Part shown: piece after piece, positions 1-7,071 of the stretch | Layout of the letters: every line of letters begins with the position of its first letter | Position numbering within the stretch: position 1 is the stretch's first letter | Assembly: GCF_900187385.1 (NCBI RefSeq) | Contig: NZ_FYEY01000001.1 | Location: forward strand, 4,278,001 to 4,342,000 | Length of the DNA stretch: 64,000 bases | Direction: 5' to 3' | DNA from: Streptomyces sp. 2114.4 | GTDB lineage: Bacteria > Actinomycetota > Actinomycetes > Streptomycetales > Streptomycetaceae | The notes under the pieces: generated by a model | The model's database searches: none | Seen by the model: the letters and a program-made list of their open reading frames with translations, nothing else | What the model was told of the DNA's origin: nothing | Made by a program: the position numbers and the translations under genes

Positions 1-182
1 TCGGCCTGTGCGGTACCGGCCACGGACAGCGCGGCCAGCGTGAGCGCCGCGACCAGCCCGGCGCCTACCGCACCGCGCGGACGGGAGCGGGGCCGGAGCG
101 GGGCGGCGTACGGCCGGAAACCGGCGGACGTGCGGGACGTGCGGGAGGTACGGCTGGACTTCACGGACTTCACGGACTTCAC
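1..182 (-). CDS. N-terminus of a secreted protein (partial, runs off left edge)
   Basis: Read leftwards, a frame gives a basic N-terminus followed by a hydrophobic stretch (GLVAALTLAALSVAGTAQA) ending in an A-x-A signal-peptidase-like site, so this is the start of an exported protein whose mature part lies outside the window. I chose the GTG at 182 because GGAG sits 9 nt upstream; GTG at 197 and 173 are alternatives. The first residues are a three-fold V-K-S repeat produced by a 9-bp tandem repeat. The mature function cannot be told from what is visible. Confidence 0.5.
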   Translation of the reverse strand, partial: MKSVKSVKSSRTSRTSRTSAGFRPYAAPLRPRSRPRGAVGAGLVAALTLAALSVAGTAQA

Positions 183-578
183 GGTCGGCTGCTCCACGTT
201 CGTCGACGGGACGGCGCCTGAGGGCGCCCTCACCCGTGACGACGTGCGGCGGGGACGGGGGTTGCCGGGCGGTGCGGAAAATCTTCGCCGGGGCCCGCTT
301 CCGTGCACCTCTGGGCCTCCGTGGCCCTCAGCCCTTCGAGCCGATCAGTCCGAGCCGGTACGCCTTCGCGAGTCGGCGGGACTTGGAGTGGGTCGTCTCG
401 TCAGACTCCCCGGGCTGGGGAGTCACCACATGCGCACGCCCGGGGCGGCCTTCGGCAGACCGTCCCGGGCGTGCGCGCCTCCGCCCGGAACCGGGCGGAA
501 GGCGCTCGTGGATCAGGCGGATCAGGCGGATCAGGTGGATCCGATGGGATCCGATGGGATCCGATGGGATCCGATGGC
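183..578. other. Gene-free interval with hairpin and short tandem repeats
   Basis: No convincing gene is present. A perfect 9-bp inverted repeat separated by AA lies at 480-499 (arm TCCGCCCGG) and may help end transcription of the leftward alcohol dehydrogenase gene. It is followed by the tandem repeats at 511-577. Confidence 0.5.
511..577. repeat. Short tandem repeats downstream of the alcohol dehydrogenase
   Basis: Three copies of a 9-bp unit (GATCAGGCG, the last GATCAGGTG) run directly into four copies of a 10-bp unit (GATCCGATGG). The array ends one base before the stop codon of the leftward dehydrogenase gene. The same GATCAGGCG core recurs inside the 3' end of the XRE regulator gene about 2 kb away. 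Confidence 0.85.
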
Positions 579-1634
579 TCAGATCGTCGAGGTGTCTATC
601 ACGAAGCGGTAGCGGACATCGCTTGCCAGGACCCGCTCGTACGCTTCGTTGATCTGCTCGGCGCTGATCACCTCGATGTCTGCAGTCAGCCCGTGCTCAC
701 CGCAGAAGTCGAGCATTTCCTGCGTCTCCGGGATGCCGCCGATCAGCGAGCCGGCGATCGAGCGGCGCCGCGTGAGCAGGGCGAACGGCGCGACGGGCAG
801 CGGGTTTTCGGGGGCGCCGAGCTGGACCAGGGTGCCGTCGGTGCGCAGCAGTCCGAGGTAGGCGTTCAGGTCCAGGTTGGCGGAGACGGTGTTGACGATG
901 AGGTCGAAGGTGCCGGCCAGCTCCTCGAACGTGGCCGGGTCGGAGGTCGCGTGGTAGTGGTCGGCGCCCAGCCGCAGGCCGTCGTCCTTCTTGCGCAGCG
1001 ACTGGCTCAGCACGGTGACCTCGGCGCCCATCGCGTGCGCGATCTTCACGCCCATGTGGCCGAGGCCGCCCAGGCCGACGATGGCGACCTTCTTGCCGGG
1101 TCCGGCCTGCCAGTGGGCGAGCGGCGAGTAGAGGGTGATGCCGGCGCACAGCAGCGGCGCCGCGGCGTTCAGCGGGATGCTCTCCGGGATGCGCAGGGCG
1201 TAGTTCTCGTCGACGACGAGGTGGGTGGAGTAGCCGCCGTGGGTGGTCTCGCCGTCCCGGCCGGTCGCGTTGTACGTGCCGACGTTGCCGAGCTCACCGG
1301 TGCAGTACTGCTGCAGGCCGGCCCGGCAGTTCTCGCACTCCCGGCAGGAGTCGACGAAGCAGCCGACGCCGACCCGGTCGCCCGCCTGGTAACGGGTGAC
1401 CTCGGCGCCGACCTCGGCGACCACACCGGCGATCTCATGGCCGGGGACGATCGGGAAGGCTCCGCCGTCGCCCCATTCGGCGCGCACGGTGTGGATGTCG
1501 GAGTGGCAGATACCGGCGTACTTGATGTCGATCAGGATGTCGTGGGCACCCAGCTCGCGGCGCGGAATGGTGATCCGCTCCAGCGGTGCTTTCGGGGCGG
1601 GTGCGGCGTACGCGAAGACGGAGGTGTGGGTCAT
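579..1634 (-). CDS. Zinc-dependent NAD(P) alcohol dehydrogenase (CAD/YahK-like)
   Basis: A 351-residue medium-chain dehydrogenase that would interconvert an alcohol and aldehyde with NAD(P)H in the cytoplasm. Visible hallmarks are the catalytic zinc site (GICHSDIHT and the following GHE), the structural-zinc lobe with four spaced cysteines (CRECENCRAGLQQYC) and the Rossmann motif GLGGLGHMG. Length is normal for the cinnamyl-alcohol-dehydrogenase/YahK branch. The start at 1634 (MTHTSVFAYA) matches the usual family N-terminus; an in-frame upstream extension looks non-coding. It is divergent from an MmyB-type XRE regulator, a pairing commonly seen with oxidoreductases, so that regulator probably controls it. 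The substrate cannot be told from sequence. Confidence 0.92.
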   Translation of the reverse strand: MTHTSVFAYAAPAPKAPLERITIPRRELGAHDILIDIKYAGICHSDIHTVRAEWGDGGAFPIVPGHEIAGVVAEVGAEVTRYQAGDRVGVGCFVDSCRECENCRAGLQQYCTGELGNVGTYNATGRDGETTHGGYSTHLVVDENYALRIPESIPLNAAAPLLCAGITLYSPLAHWQAGPGKKVAIVGLGGLGHMGVKIAHAMGAEVTVLSQSLRKKDDGLRLGADHYHATSDPATFEELAGTFDLIVNTVSANLDLNAYLGLLRTDGTLVQLGAPENPLPVAPFALLTRRRSIAGSLIGGIPETQEMLDFCGEHGLTADIEVISAEQINEAYERVLASDVRYRFVIDTSTI

Positions 1635-1752
1635 GCCACCGAGAATGCGGCGTTCCGTTTGCCGTAACCAGTGCACTCTTGAACGTATGCATGCCGTGCC
1701 TAGTACTGACGGAACCCCCCTCCGGTCCGGTCCGCGGCCGCCGACAGCGGTC

Positions 1753-2730
1753 ATGGACCCGCGAACGGAATTGGGTGAGTTCCTGCGTTCCCGGCGTGCC
1801 CGGCTGCGGCCGCAGGACGTCGGGCTGCCGGAGTACGGCGGGCGGCGCCGGGTGCCGGGGCTGCGCCGGGAGGAGCTGGCGCAGCTCGCCGGGGTGAGTG
1901 TGGCGTACTACATCCGCCTCGAACAGGGCCGTGGCCGCAATGTCTCGTCCGCCGTACTGGACGCCATCGCCACCGCCCTGCGGCTGACCGCCGCCGAGCG
2001 CGATCACCTCACCCATCTCGCCCGCCCGGTCTCCCGCCGCATCCGCCCGGCCGCCCGTGCGCAACGGGTGCGCCCCGCGCTGCAGCAGCTGATCGACACG
2101 ATGGAGCGCGTCCCCGCCTACGTCATCGGCCGGCGGCTGGACATCATCGGCTGGAACCGGCTCGCCTGCGCCCTGCTCGGCGACTTCGCCGCGCTGCCGC
2201 CCGAGCGCCGCAACCTGGCCTGGCAGGTGTTCCTGGATCCGGCCGCACGCGAGCTCTACGAGGACTGGGACGCCAAGGCCGCCGCTGTGGTCGGCTTTCT
2301 GCGGCGCGATGCCGGCCGTTATCCGGACGACCCCGAGATGGCCTCGCTGATCGGCCGGCTCTCGCTCGGGAGCGCGGAATTCCGGCAGTTGTGGGCCGCC
2401 CACGACGTGCAGGACAAGGGGTTCGGCAGCAAGGTCCTGTGCCATCCGCGGGCCGGCCGGCTGACCCTGGCGTACGAGACCCTGACCCTGCCCGCCGACC
2501 CCGACCAGCAGGTGATCACCTACCACGCCGAACCGGGGTCGCGGACGGCCGAAGCGCTCCGGATGCTGGCGTCGGATCAGGTGGTGACGTCAGATCGGGC
2601 GGTGGCGCCGGATCAGGCGGTGGTGCCGGATCAGGCGGTGGTGCCGGATCAGGCGGTGGCGCCGGATCAGGCGGTGGCGTCAGATCAGGAGAAGACCACC
2701 GAACGGACCTTCAGCTGCTCGGAGGCGTGA
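1753..2730 (+). CDS. XRE-family regulator with MmyB-like ligand-binding domain
   Basis: About 325 residues. An N-terminal helix-turn-helix (LGEFLRSRRARLRPQDVGLP, then RRVPGLRREELAQLAGVSV and YYIRLEQGRG) is followed by the MmyB-like domain (WNRLACALLGDFAALPPERRN, later PDDPEMASLIGRLS), which in studied members binds a small ligand such as a fatty acid. The start at 1753 gives the canonical M-D-x-R-x-E-L-x-E-F-L beginning; an in-frame ATG at 1687 would add 22 residues and could be a leaderless start. The last about 40 residues are a repeat tail (DQAVVPDQAV units) made by DNA repeats and outside the conserved domain. It is divergent from the alcohol dehydrogenase, its likely target. Its 3' end overlaps the convergent secreted-protein gene by 46 bp. 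Confidence 0.9.
   Translation: MDPRTELGEFLRSRRARLRPQDVGLPEYGGRRRVPGLRREELAQLAGVSVAYYIRLEQGRGRNVSSAVLDAIATALRLTAAERDHLTHLARPVSRRIRPAARAQRVRPALQQLIDTMERVPAYVIGRRLDIIGWNRLACALLGDFAALPPERRNLAWQVFLDPAARELYEDWDAKAAAVVGFLRRDAGRYPDDPEMASLIGRLSLGSAEFRQLWAAHDVQDKGFGSKVLCHPRAGRLTLAYETLTLPADPDQQVITYHAEPGSRTAEALRMLASDQVVTSDRAVAPDQAVVPDQAVVPDQAVAPDQAVASDQEKTTERTFSCSEA
2573..2690 (+). repeat. Intragenic GATCAGGCGGTGG tandem repeat coding a D-Q-A-V tail
   Basis: About seven degenerate copies of a 15-bp unit built on GATCAGGCGGTGG encode a D-Q-A-V-x-P type C-terminal tail of the XRE regulator. The repeat extends to the overlap with the convergent gene. Confidence 0.8.
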
Positions 2731-3032
2731 CCGCCGTTCGGCCGGAGGCTGAAGTGGTCGCCGGTGCAGTCGGAGCCCGTGAAGACCGTGGCGACGGACG
2801 AGGTGTAGTTCTTCGGGGTGTGGGCGGGCTGGACGGTGGGGTCGGTCACCTCGGGGAGGGCGAGGCACGCCCGGCTGGGCGGGTCGGCGAGCAGGCCCAC
2901 GTGCGGGGTGCCGGTCGAGTCGGTGTGCACGTAGGTGAAGGGGCCGGTGGCCGCGCCGGCCGAGGCGGTGGGCAGCGCCAGGGCGAGCGCGAGGGCGCCG
3001 ACGGCGGTGGCGACGGTGTGGCGAAGACGCAT
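2685..3032 (-). CDS. Small secreted protein of unknown function
   Basis: 115 residues. A classical signal peptide (MRLRHTVATAVGALALALAL, then PTASAGAA) is followed by a compact domain with one cysteine pair (C in PSRACLALP and C in FTGSDCTGDHF). The start at 3032 is preferred over an ATG at 3050 because GGAAGGA lies at proper spacing before it, while the upstream ATG has its purines only 1 nt away. I do not recognise a function. The G-x-x-TY start and the G-x-DCTG motif also occur in the N-terminal domain of the secreted repeat protein at 23.6 kb, so the two look like paralogues. Its 3' end overlaps the end of the XRE gene tail to tail. Confidence 0.8.
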   Translation of the reverse strand: MRLRHTVATAVGALALALALPTASAGAATGPFTYVHTDSTGTPHVGLLADPPSRACLALPEVTDPTVQPAHTPKNYTSSVATVFTGSDCTGDHFSLRPNGGHASEQLKVRSVVFS

Positions 3033-3134
3033 AGGGATATGTCCTTCCATTCCTTTTCTTGTGGAATGTCTGTTTCCCGGGTGCGCGCCGGCTGATGTCC
3101 GTAGTCACACGAAGGAGTTCTGGGGAACGGTTTC

Positions 3135-3704
3135 CTACGGGCGCGGCCGTGCCTCGCTCCGCTCCCGCAGTACGCCGGCGATCCGCTCGCACCACGCGTG
3201 GGTCTCCCGTTCGAAGCCCAGGCCGCGCAGGCAGGTCAGATACGGGCCGATCCGGTCGCCGCCGGCCAGGAATTCCGCCTCGTCCCTGCCACCGCGCAGC
3301 CGGGTCAGCAGCTGGTCGAAGATCTCGGCCTTGGCGGCGGCGAGCCGGGCCCGCTCCGCCAGCTGCTCGATCACCGGCGCGGCGTCGATCCGGTCCACGG
3401 CCTGCACCTTGACCAGCAGATCGTCACGGATGAACGACGGTTTGGACGCGGCCGCGGCAAACCGCTCCAGCTCGGCCAGGCCCTCGTCGGTGACGTGGAA
3501 GAGCCGTTTGTTGGGCCGGGTCTCCTGGACCACCTGGCGGCCGGCGATCAGGCCCTGCGCCTCCAGCTTGGCCAGCTCCGTATAGAGCTGCTGCGGCAGC
3601 GCGTGCCAGAAGTTGGCGACGCCGGCATCGAAGGCCTTGGCCAGTTGGTAGCCGCTGTACTCGCCGTCCAGCAGTGCCGCCAGCACCGCGTGCTTGAGAG
3701 CCAT
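3135..3704 (-). CDS. PadR-family transcriptional regulator
   Basis: 189 residues. The N-terminal PadR winged helix is clear (ALKHAVLAALLDGEYSGYQL, later QQLYTELAKLEAQGLI and RLFHVTDEGLAELERF), followed by a helical Vir-like C-terminal dimerisation domain (IEQLAERARLAAAKAEIFDQ onward). PadR proteins usually repress adjacent transport or detoxification genes and often respond to aromatic compounds. The divergent neighbour encodes a SnoaL/NTF2-fold protein; the about 110-bp gap between them would hold the shared promoter and operator. A short dyad-like AT-rich stretch (ATGACTAATCATAGTCGCG) lies in that gap. Confidence 0.92.
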   Translation of the reverse strand: MALKHAVLAALLDGEYSGYQLAKAFDAGVANFWHALPQQLYTELAKLEAQGLIAGRQVVQETRPNKRLFHVTDEGLAELERFAAAASKPSFIRDDLLVKVQAVDRIDAAPVIEQLAERARLAAAKAEIFDQLLTRLRGGRDEAEFLAGGDRIGPYLTCLRGLGFERETHAWCERIAGVLRERSEARPRP

Positions 3705-3814
3705 GTCGGGCCGCTACCCCTTCCCATACTCAAGAATATGACTAATCATAGTCGCGACTATGAGGCACCGGGGCGGCCGGGTCGTGTGCCCGGCCGGGGC
3801 GAGGAGGACGAGCG

Positions 3815-4246
3815 ATGGGGACGACGGCGAACCGCTTCAAGGCGGCGGTGGAGGCAGCGGATCTCGACGGGGTGGAGGAGCTGTTCACCGAGGACGTGCG
3901 CCTGTACAGCCCGGTGAAGTTCACGCCCTTCGAGGGGCGGCCGATGGTGCTCGGGCTCTTCGGGGTGCTGCTGCGTACGTTCCAGGACTTCCGTTACGTC
4001 GGCGAGCTCGACGGCAGCGCCCAGACGGCGGCGGGGCCGGACGGCGGCTCCGCTGACTCGACGGTCCTGGTCTTCCGGGCCACCGTGAACGGCAAGCAGA
4101 TCCACGGCATCGATCTGCTGCAGTTCGACGAGGCGGGCCGGATCAAGGAGTTCACGGTGATGGTGCGGCCGCAGTCCGCGGTGCAGGCGCTGGGCGAGGC
4201 GGTGCTGGCCGGGCTGGTCGAGGACGGTTTGGTGCCCCAGCCGTAG
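3815..4246 (+). CDS. SnoaL/NTF2-like fold protein
   Basis: 143 residues with the cone-shaped NTF2-like fold pattern: N-terminal helices (RFKAAVEAADLDGVEELFTE), D-V-R-L-Y-S-P, a middle F-R-Y-V-G-E strand and a final I-D-L-L-Q-F-D-E-A-G-R-I-K-E-F hairpin. Such proteins are isomerases, cyclases or ligand-binding proteins; no catalytic signature allows a choice. The start has a strong site (GAGGAGG then ACGAGCG). It is divergent from the PadR regulator and probably controlled by it. Convergent with the TetR remnant on the other strand. Confidence 0.85.
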   Translation: MGTTANRFKAAVEAADLDGVEELFTEDVRLYSPVKFTPFEGRPMVLGLFGVLLRTFQDFRYVGELDGSAQTAAGPDGGSADSTVLVFRATVNGKQIHGIDLLQFDEAGRIKEFTVMVRPQSAVQALGEAVLAGLVEDGLVPQP

Positions 4247-4531
4247 GCCGGCTCGTGCCTGGGCGCGGCGTTGGCCGACGACGGTGTGCACCATGTGCCG
4301 GCCGAGTTCCGGGAGCGGTGCGCCGAACAGCGCGTCGGCCGCCGGGCCGAAGTCGGCCACGGCGGCGAAGAGCTGCTCCTTGCTGCCGAACCGCTTGACG
4401 ATCAGTGAGGCGCTCACCCCCGCGTCGGCCGCGATACCGCGCAGCGTGACCTCGGCGTACGGACGCAGGGCGAAGGCCCGCCGGGCGGCGCGCAGGATGC
4501 CGGTCCGGGGGCCCCGCAGCAGGTCTGTCGT
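4247..4531 (-). pseudogene. Remnant of a TetR-family regulator
   Basis: The leftward reading after the ferredoxin stop codon encodes a recognisable TetR DNA-binding domain (GILRAARRAFALRPYAEVTL, then RGIAADAGVSASLIVKRFGSK and EQLFAAVADF) and the beginning of a ligand domain (FGAPLPELGRHMV). It lacks a usable start: the only in-frame codon before the domain is the ferredoxin TAG, and the first GTG is inside the recognition helix. After about residue 80 the similarity fades where the frame runs into the opposite-strand SnoaL gene, so the ligand domain is also missing. The open frame formally continues past 3800 but that part is only the shadow of the other strand. Confidence 0.65.
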
Positions 4532-4747
4532 CTAGACCCGCCCCGCCCGGTCCGCCTGCTCGACCGAGATCGCCGCGGCCGGGCAGATGGCCACCGCCTC
4601 ATGGACGGCGTCGTGGAGCCCGGCCGGCGGTTCGGCATCGAGGAGGACGACGATGCCGTCCTCCTCGCGCTGGTCGAACACCTCCGGCGCGGACAGCACA
4701 CAGCTTCCGGCGCCGCAGCACTTCTCCTGGTCAATGTGTACGCGCAT
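4532..4747 (-). CDS. Single-cluster ferredoxin (P450 redox partner)
   Basis: 71 residues, the size of the Streptomyces [3Fe-4S] ferredoxins that feed electrons to P450s. The cluster pattern is C10 or C11, then C16 after G-A-G-S, and C-P late in the chain (AICPAAAI); the missing fourth cysteine fits a 3Fe-4S rather than 4Fe-4S cluster. The start at 4747 has GGGGAG just upstream; GTG at 4759 is a weaker alternative. It lies about 130 bp downstream of a P450 gene on the same strand and is the obvious partner of that enzyme. Confidence 0.92.
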   Translation of the reverse strand: MRVHIDQEKCCGAGSCVLSAPEVFDQREEDGIVVLLDAEPPAGLHDAVHEAVAICPAAAISVEQADRAGRV

Positions 4748-4789
4748 GGTTCTCCCCACGATGGGCCGCCGGGCTGCTGAGGGCCGCGG

Positions 4790-4872
4790 GCGGACGGGCT
4801 GGACGGGATGGACGAGACGAACGAGATGGACGGGCCGGACGAGAGGAGCGGGCCGGACGAGAGGGGCGGGCC
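4790..4872. repeat. Degenerate GGACGAGA-type repeats between P450 and ferredoxin
   Basis: The P450-ferredoxin spacer consists largely of imperfect repeats of a purine-rich unit such as GGCCGGACGAGAGG and GGGATGGACGAGACG. No gene is seen in it. It may be expanded microsatellite DNA; a spacer this long is unusual for a coupled P450-ferredoxin pair. Confidence 0.6.
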
Positions 4873-4876
4873 GGGC

Positions 4877-6115
4877 TCACCACGCGACCGGCAGGGCGTG
4901 GACCCCGTAGATCCCCATGTCGTGACGGAACCGGATGTCCTCGAAGGGGACGGCGAGCCGCAGGTCCGGCAGGCGGCGCAGCAGCGTTTCGACGGCGATC
5001 TGCAGTTCCACCCGGGCGAGCGGCTGGCCCAGGCACTGGTGGACGCCGAAGCCGAAGGCGATATGACGCCGGGCATCGCGTCCGACGTCGAGTGCGTCGC
5101 CCCCCGGGAAGACGTCGTCGTCACGGTTGGCGGAGTTGAGGGTGCACAGCACGCCCTCGCCGGCCCGGATGGTGCGGCCGCCGAGCGTGACGTCCTCGGT
5201 GGCGACCCGCGGGAGACCGTTGTGGACGATCGTCAGATAGCGCAGCAGCTCCTCGACGGCCCCCTTGATCAGCGAGGGGTCCGCGCGCAGCCGCTTCAGC
5301 TGGCCGGGGTTGCGCAGCAGGGCGAGGGTGGACAGTGCGGTCATGTTGGCGGTGGTCTCATGGCCCGCGATCAGCAACAGCCGCCCCATGGAGGAGACTT
5401 CCTCGTCGTCGAGCTCGCCGCGGGCGACCAGCCGGCTGACGATGCCGTCGTCCGGCTCGCGTCGCTTGGACTCGGCGAGCCGGGTCAGATAGTGCCGCAG
5501 GTCCTCCTGTGCGGCACGCACCTCCTCGGCCGTCGACCGGAGGCTGAGCAGCAGGCGGCTGCGTTCCTGGAAGAACTCGTGGTCGTCATACGGGACGCCG
5601 AGCAGCAGGCAGATCACCAGGGACGGCAGCGGCAGCGCGAATTCGGCCACCAGATCCGCCGAGTTGCGCCCCGCGGTCATCCGGTCGAGCAGGTCATCGG
5701 CGAGGCGCTGCACCTCGGGGCGCATCGCCCCCACCTTCTTCACCATGAACTCGGCGGTGAGCATCCGGCGCAGCCGTGCGTGCTCGGGGTCGTCCTGGCG
5801 GATGAAGGTCGGTTTGACGGCGGCGAGTTCCCGGCCGCCCGCGGTGAGGAAGGGGAAGCCGGGCCGGGTCGCGTCGGCGCTGAACCGCGGGTCGCCCAGC
5901 ACCGCCCGTACGTCCTGATGCCGGGTCACCAGCCAACAGGTGGAGCCGTCCCAGAGCGTGGCCCGGGTGACCGGTTCCTCCCGGCGGGCCCGTTCGACGC
6001 CGGGCGCGGGATCGAAGGGGCAGCCTTCGGCCCGCGCGGCCGGGACGGCAAGGGGGGCGAGGCCTGCACCCGGGCCGGTGTCGTGCTCCGCCTCGGTGCG
6101 TTCTGCAGTCGTCAT
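4877..6115 (-). CDS. Cytochrome P450 (CYP105-like)
   Basis: 412 residues, normal for a soluble bacterial P450 that inserts one oxygen atom into a small-molecule substrate. Seen in order: R-F-S-A-D near the N-terminus, the I-helix oxygen-binding motif (GHETTANM), the E-x-x-R of helix K (EELLR), and the heme loop FGFGVHQCLG with Cys361 as the heme ligand. The start at 6115 (MTTAERTEAE) has GGAAGG 9 nt upstream. General look and the adjacent 3Fe-4S ferredoxin match the CYP105 family, which often degrades xenobiotics or tailors antibiotics. A MarR regulator is divergent across a 323-bp region containing a clean dyad, so expression is probably inducible. Confidence 0.92.
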   Translation of the reverse strand: MTTAERTEAEHDTGPGAGLAPLAVPAARAEGCPFDPAPGVERARREEPVTRATLWDGSTCWLVTRHQDVRAVLGDPRFSADATRPGFPFLTAGGRELAAVKPTFIRQDDPEHARLRRMLTAEFMVKKVGAMRPEVQRLADDLLDRMTAGRNSADLVAEFALPLPSLVICLLLGVPYDDHEFFQERSRLLLSLRSTAEEVRAAQEDLRHYLTRLAESKRREPDDGIVSRLVARGELDDEEVSSMGRLLLIAGHETTANMTALSTLALLRNPGQLKRLRADPSLIKGAVEELLRYLTIVHNGLPRVATEDVTLGGRTIRAGEGVLCTLNSANRDDDVFPGGDALDVGRDARRHIAFGFGVHQCLGQPLARVELQIAVETLLRRLPDLRLAVPFEDIRFRHDMGIYGVHALPVAW

Positions 6116-6274
6116 GCGGCTGGTCCTTCCACGATCGGGACACGGCACTGCCGTGGCGAACGGTGCGGGTAGCGCTTTTCCTTGACGGGCTCTGCAAACT
6201 CGGTGACCACCTCGGCAGCCACCGTGACCAGCGGGGATCACGGTCACCGAGGGCTGGGTCACCTCTAGTTACCT

Positions 6275-6292
6275 AACTTAAGCAAGTAAGTT
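6275..6292. promoter_or_regulatory. Candidate MarR operator
   Basis: A perfect 6-bp inverted repeat, AACTTA-N6-TAAGTT, sits in an AT-rich patch in the divergent P450/MarR region. Its size and spacing fit MarR-family sites. It is the only prominent dyad there, so it likely serves both promoters. Confidence 0.55.
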
Positions 6293-6438
6293 GTTCACAC
6301 GTTAACTCACCGCGAACGGGGGAGGGAAGGGGTGATCAAGGCGCCCCCGAGGTTGGCTCAATCCGAGCGGACGCGCGCGCCCGGAGCGACCTGCCACAGG
6401 GCGGATCCGGGCACCCCAAGGGCAGCTAAAGTGCCTGC

Positions 6439-6969
6439 ATGCCGGACCCCGGAAGAGACCAGGACCCCATCGCCGCACTGCAAAGAGTGCTGGCCACGCT
6501 GTCCTACCTGCTCACCCGTTCCCGGGCACACGAACGCCAGGCGGCCGAGGCGGGAGTCACGGCGGCGCGCTCCGACCTGTGGCTGCTGATGGCCCTGGAG
6601 GACAGCGGCGGGGTCAGCCGGGTCGGCGATCTGGCCGCACTGCTGATGGTCGAGCCGCCTCATGTCACCCGCCAGATCAGCCAGTTGGAGTCCCAGGACC
6701 TGGTCGAACGGACCCCGGACTCCCTTGACCGCCGCGCCCGGCAGGTGGCGATCACGCCCCACGGCAAGGCCGTCCTGGGCCGCCTCCAGCACACCAGCCA
6801 GGCCGGTCTGCACGACGCGCTCGCCGGCTTCGACGACGCCGACATCGCCACCACCGTCGCCGTGCTCAACCATCTGGTGGCCCACGCCCGTCACAAGCAC
6901 GCAGCGGAAGACCGGCCGCGAGGGCGGGGGTGTGAGCGGGGCGGGGAGGTGAGTGGGCCGGGGAGGTGA
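6439..6969 (+). CDS. MarR-family transcriptional regulator
   Basis: 176 residues. The winged-helix core is visible: SDLWLLMALEDSGGVSRVGD, LAALLMVEPPHVTRQISQLE, then D-L-V-E-R-T-P-D-S-L-D-R-R-A-R-Q-V-A-I-T for the wing. MarR proteins act as dimers and release DNA on binding small phenolic or drug-like ligands. Divergent from the P450-ferredoxin genes, which are the likely targets. The C-terminal residues after about 155 are Gly/Arg-rich and arise from an 18-bp direct duplication (GAGGTGAGTGGGCCGGGG), so the true end may be variable between strains. Confidence 0.9.
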   Translation: MPDPGRDQDPIAALQRVLATLSYLLTRSRAHERQAAEAGVTAARSDLWLLMALEDSGGVSRVGDLAALLMVEPPHVTRQISQLESQDLVERTPDSLDRRARQVAITPHGKAVLGRLQHTSQAGLHDALAGFDDADIATTVAVLNHLVAHARHKHAAEDRPRGRGCERGGEVSGPGR

Positions 6970-6976
6970 GTGGGCC

Positions 6977-7004
6977 GGGGCCCAGAGGTTGTCCCCTGGG
7001 CCCC
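6977..7004. terminator. Intrinsic terminator hairpin between convergent genes
   Basis: GGGGCCCAGAGG, loop TTGT, then CCCCTGGGCCCC: a 12-bp stem with one mismatch, placed between the convergent marR and flotillin genes. It could serve both directions; no U-tract, as is common in Streptomyces. Confidence 0.7.
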
Positions 7005-7071
7005 GAGTCCCACCTCGCGCGCAGCCGCTACTCGCTCCCTGCGCGGGCTCTACGCGTTCCCTGTCCGGGCT

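Noticed and set aside
303..1667. Long plus-strand frame opposite the alcohol dehydrogenase
   Set aside because: Composition is Val/Gly/Asp/Arg-rich, the usual shadow of a high-GC gene; the minus strand has a full conserved enzyme.
3758..4246. Continuation of the TetR remnant frame leftwards
   Set aside because: After the first about 80 residues it is only the reverse of the SnoaL gene, with Gln/Arg/His-rich nonsense.
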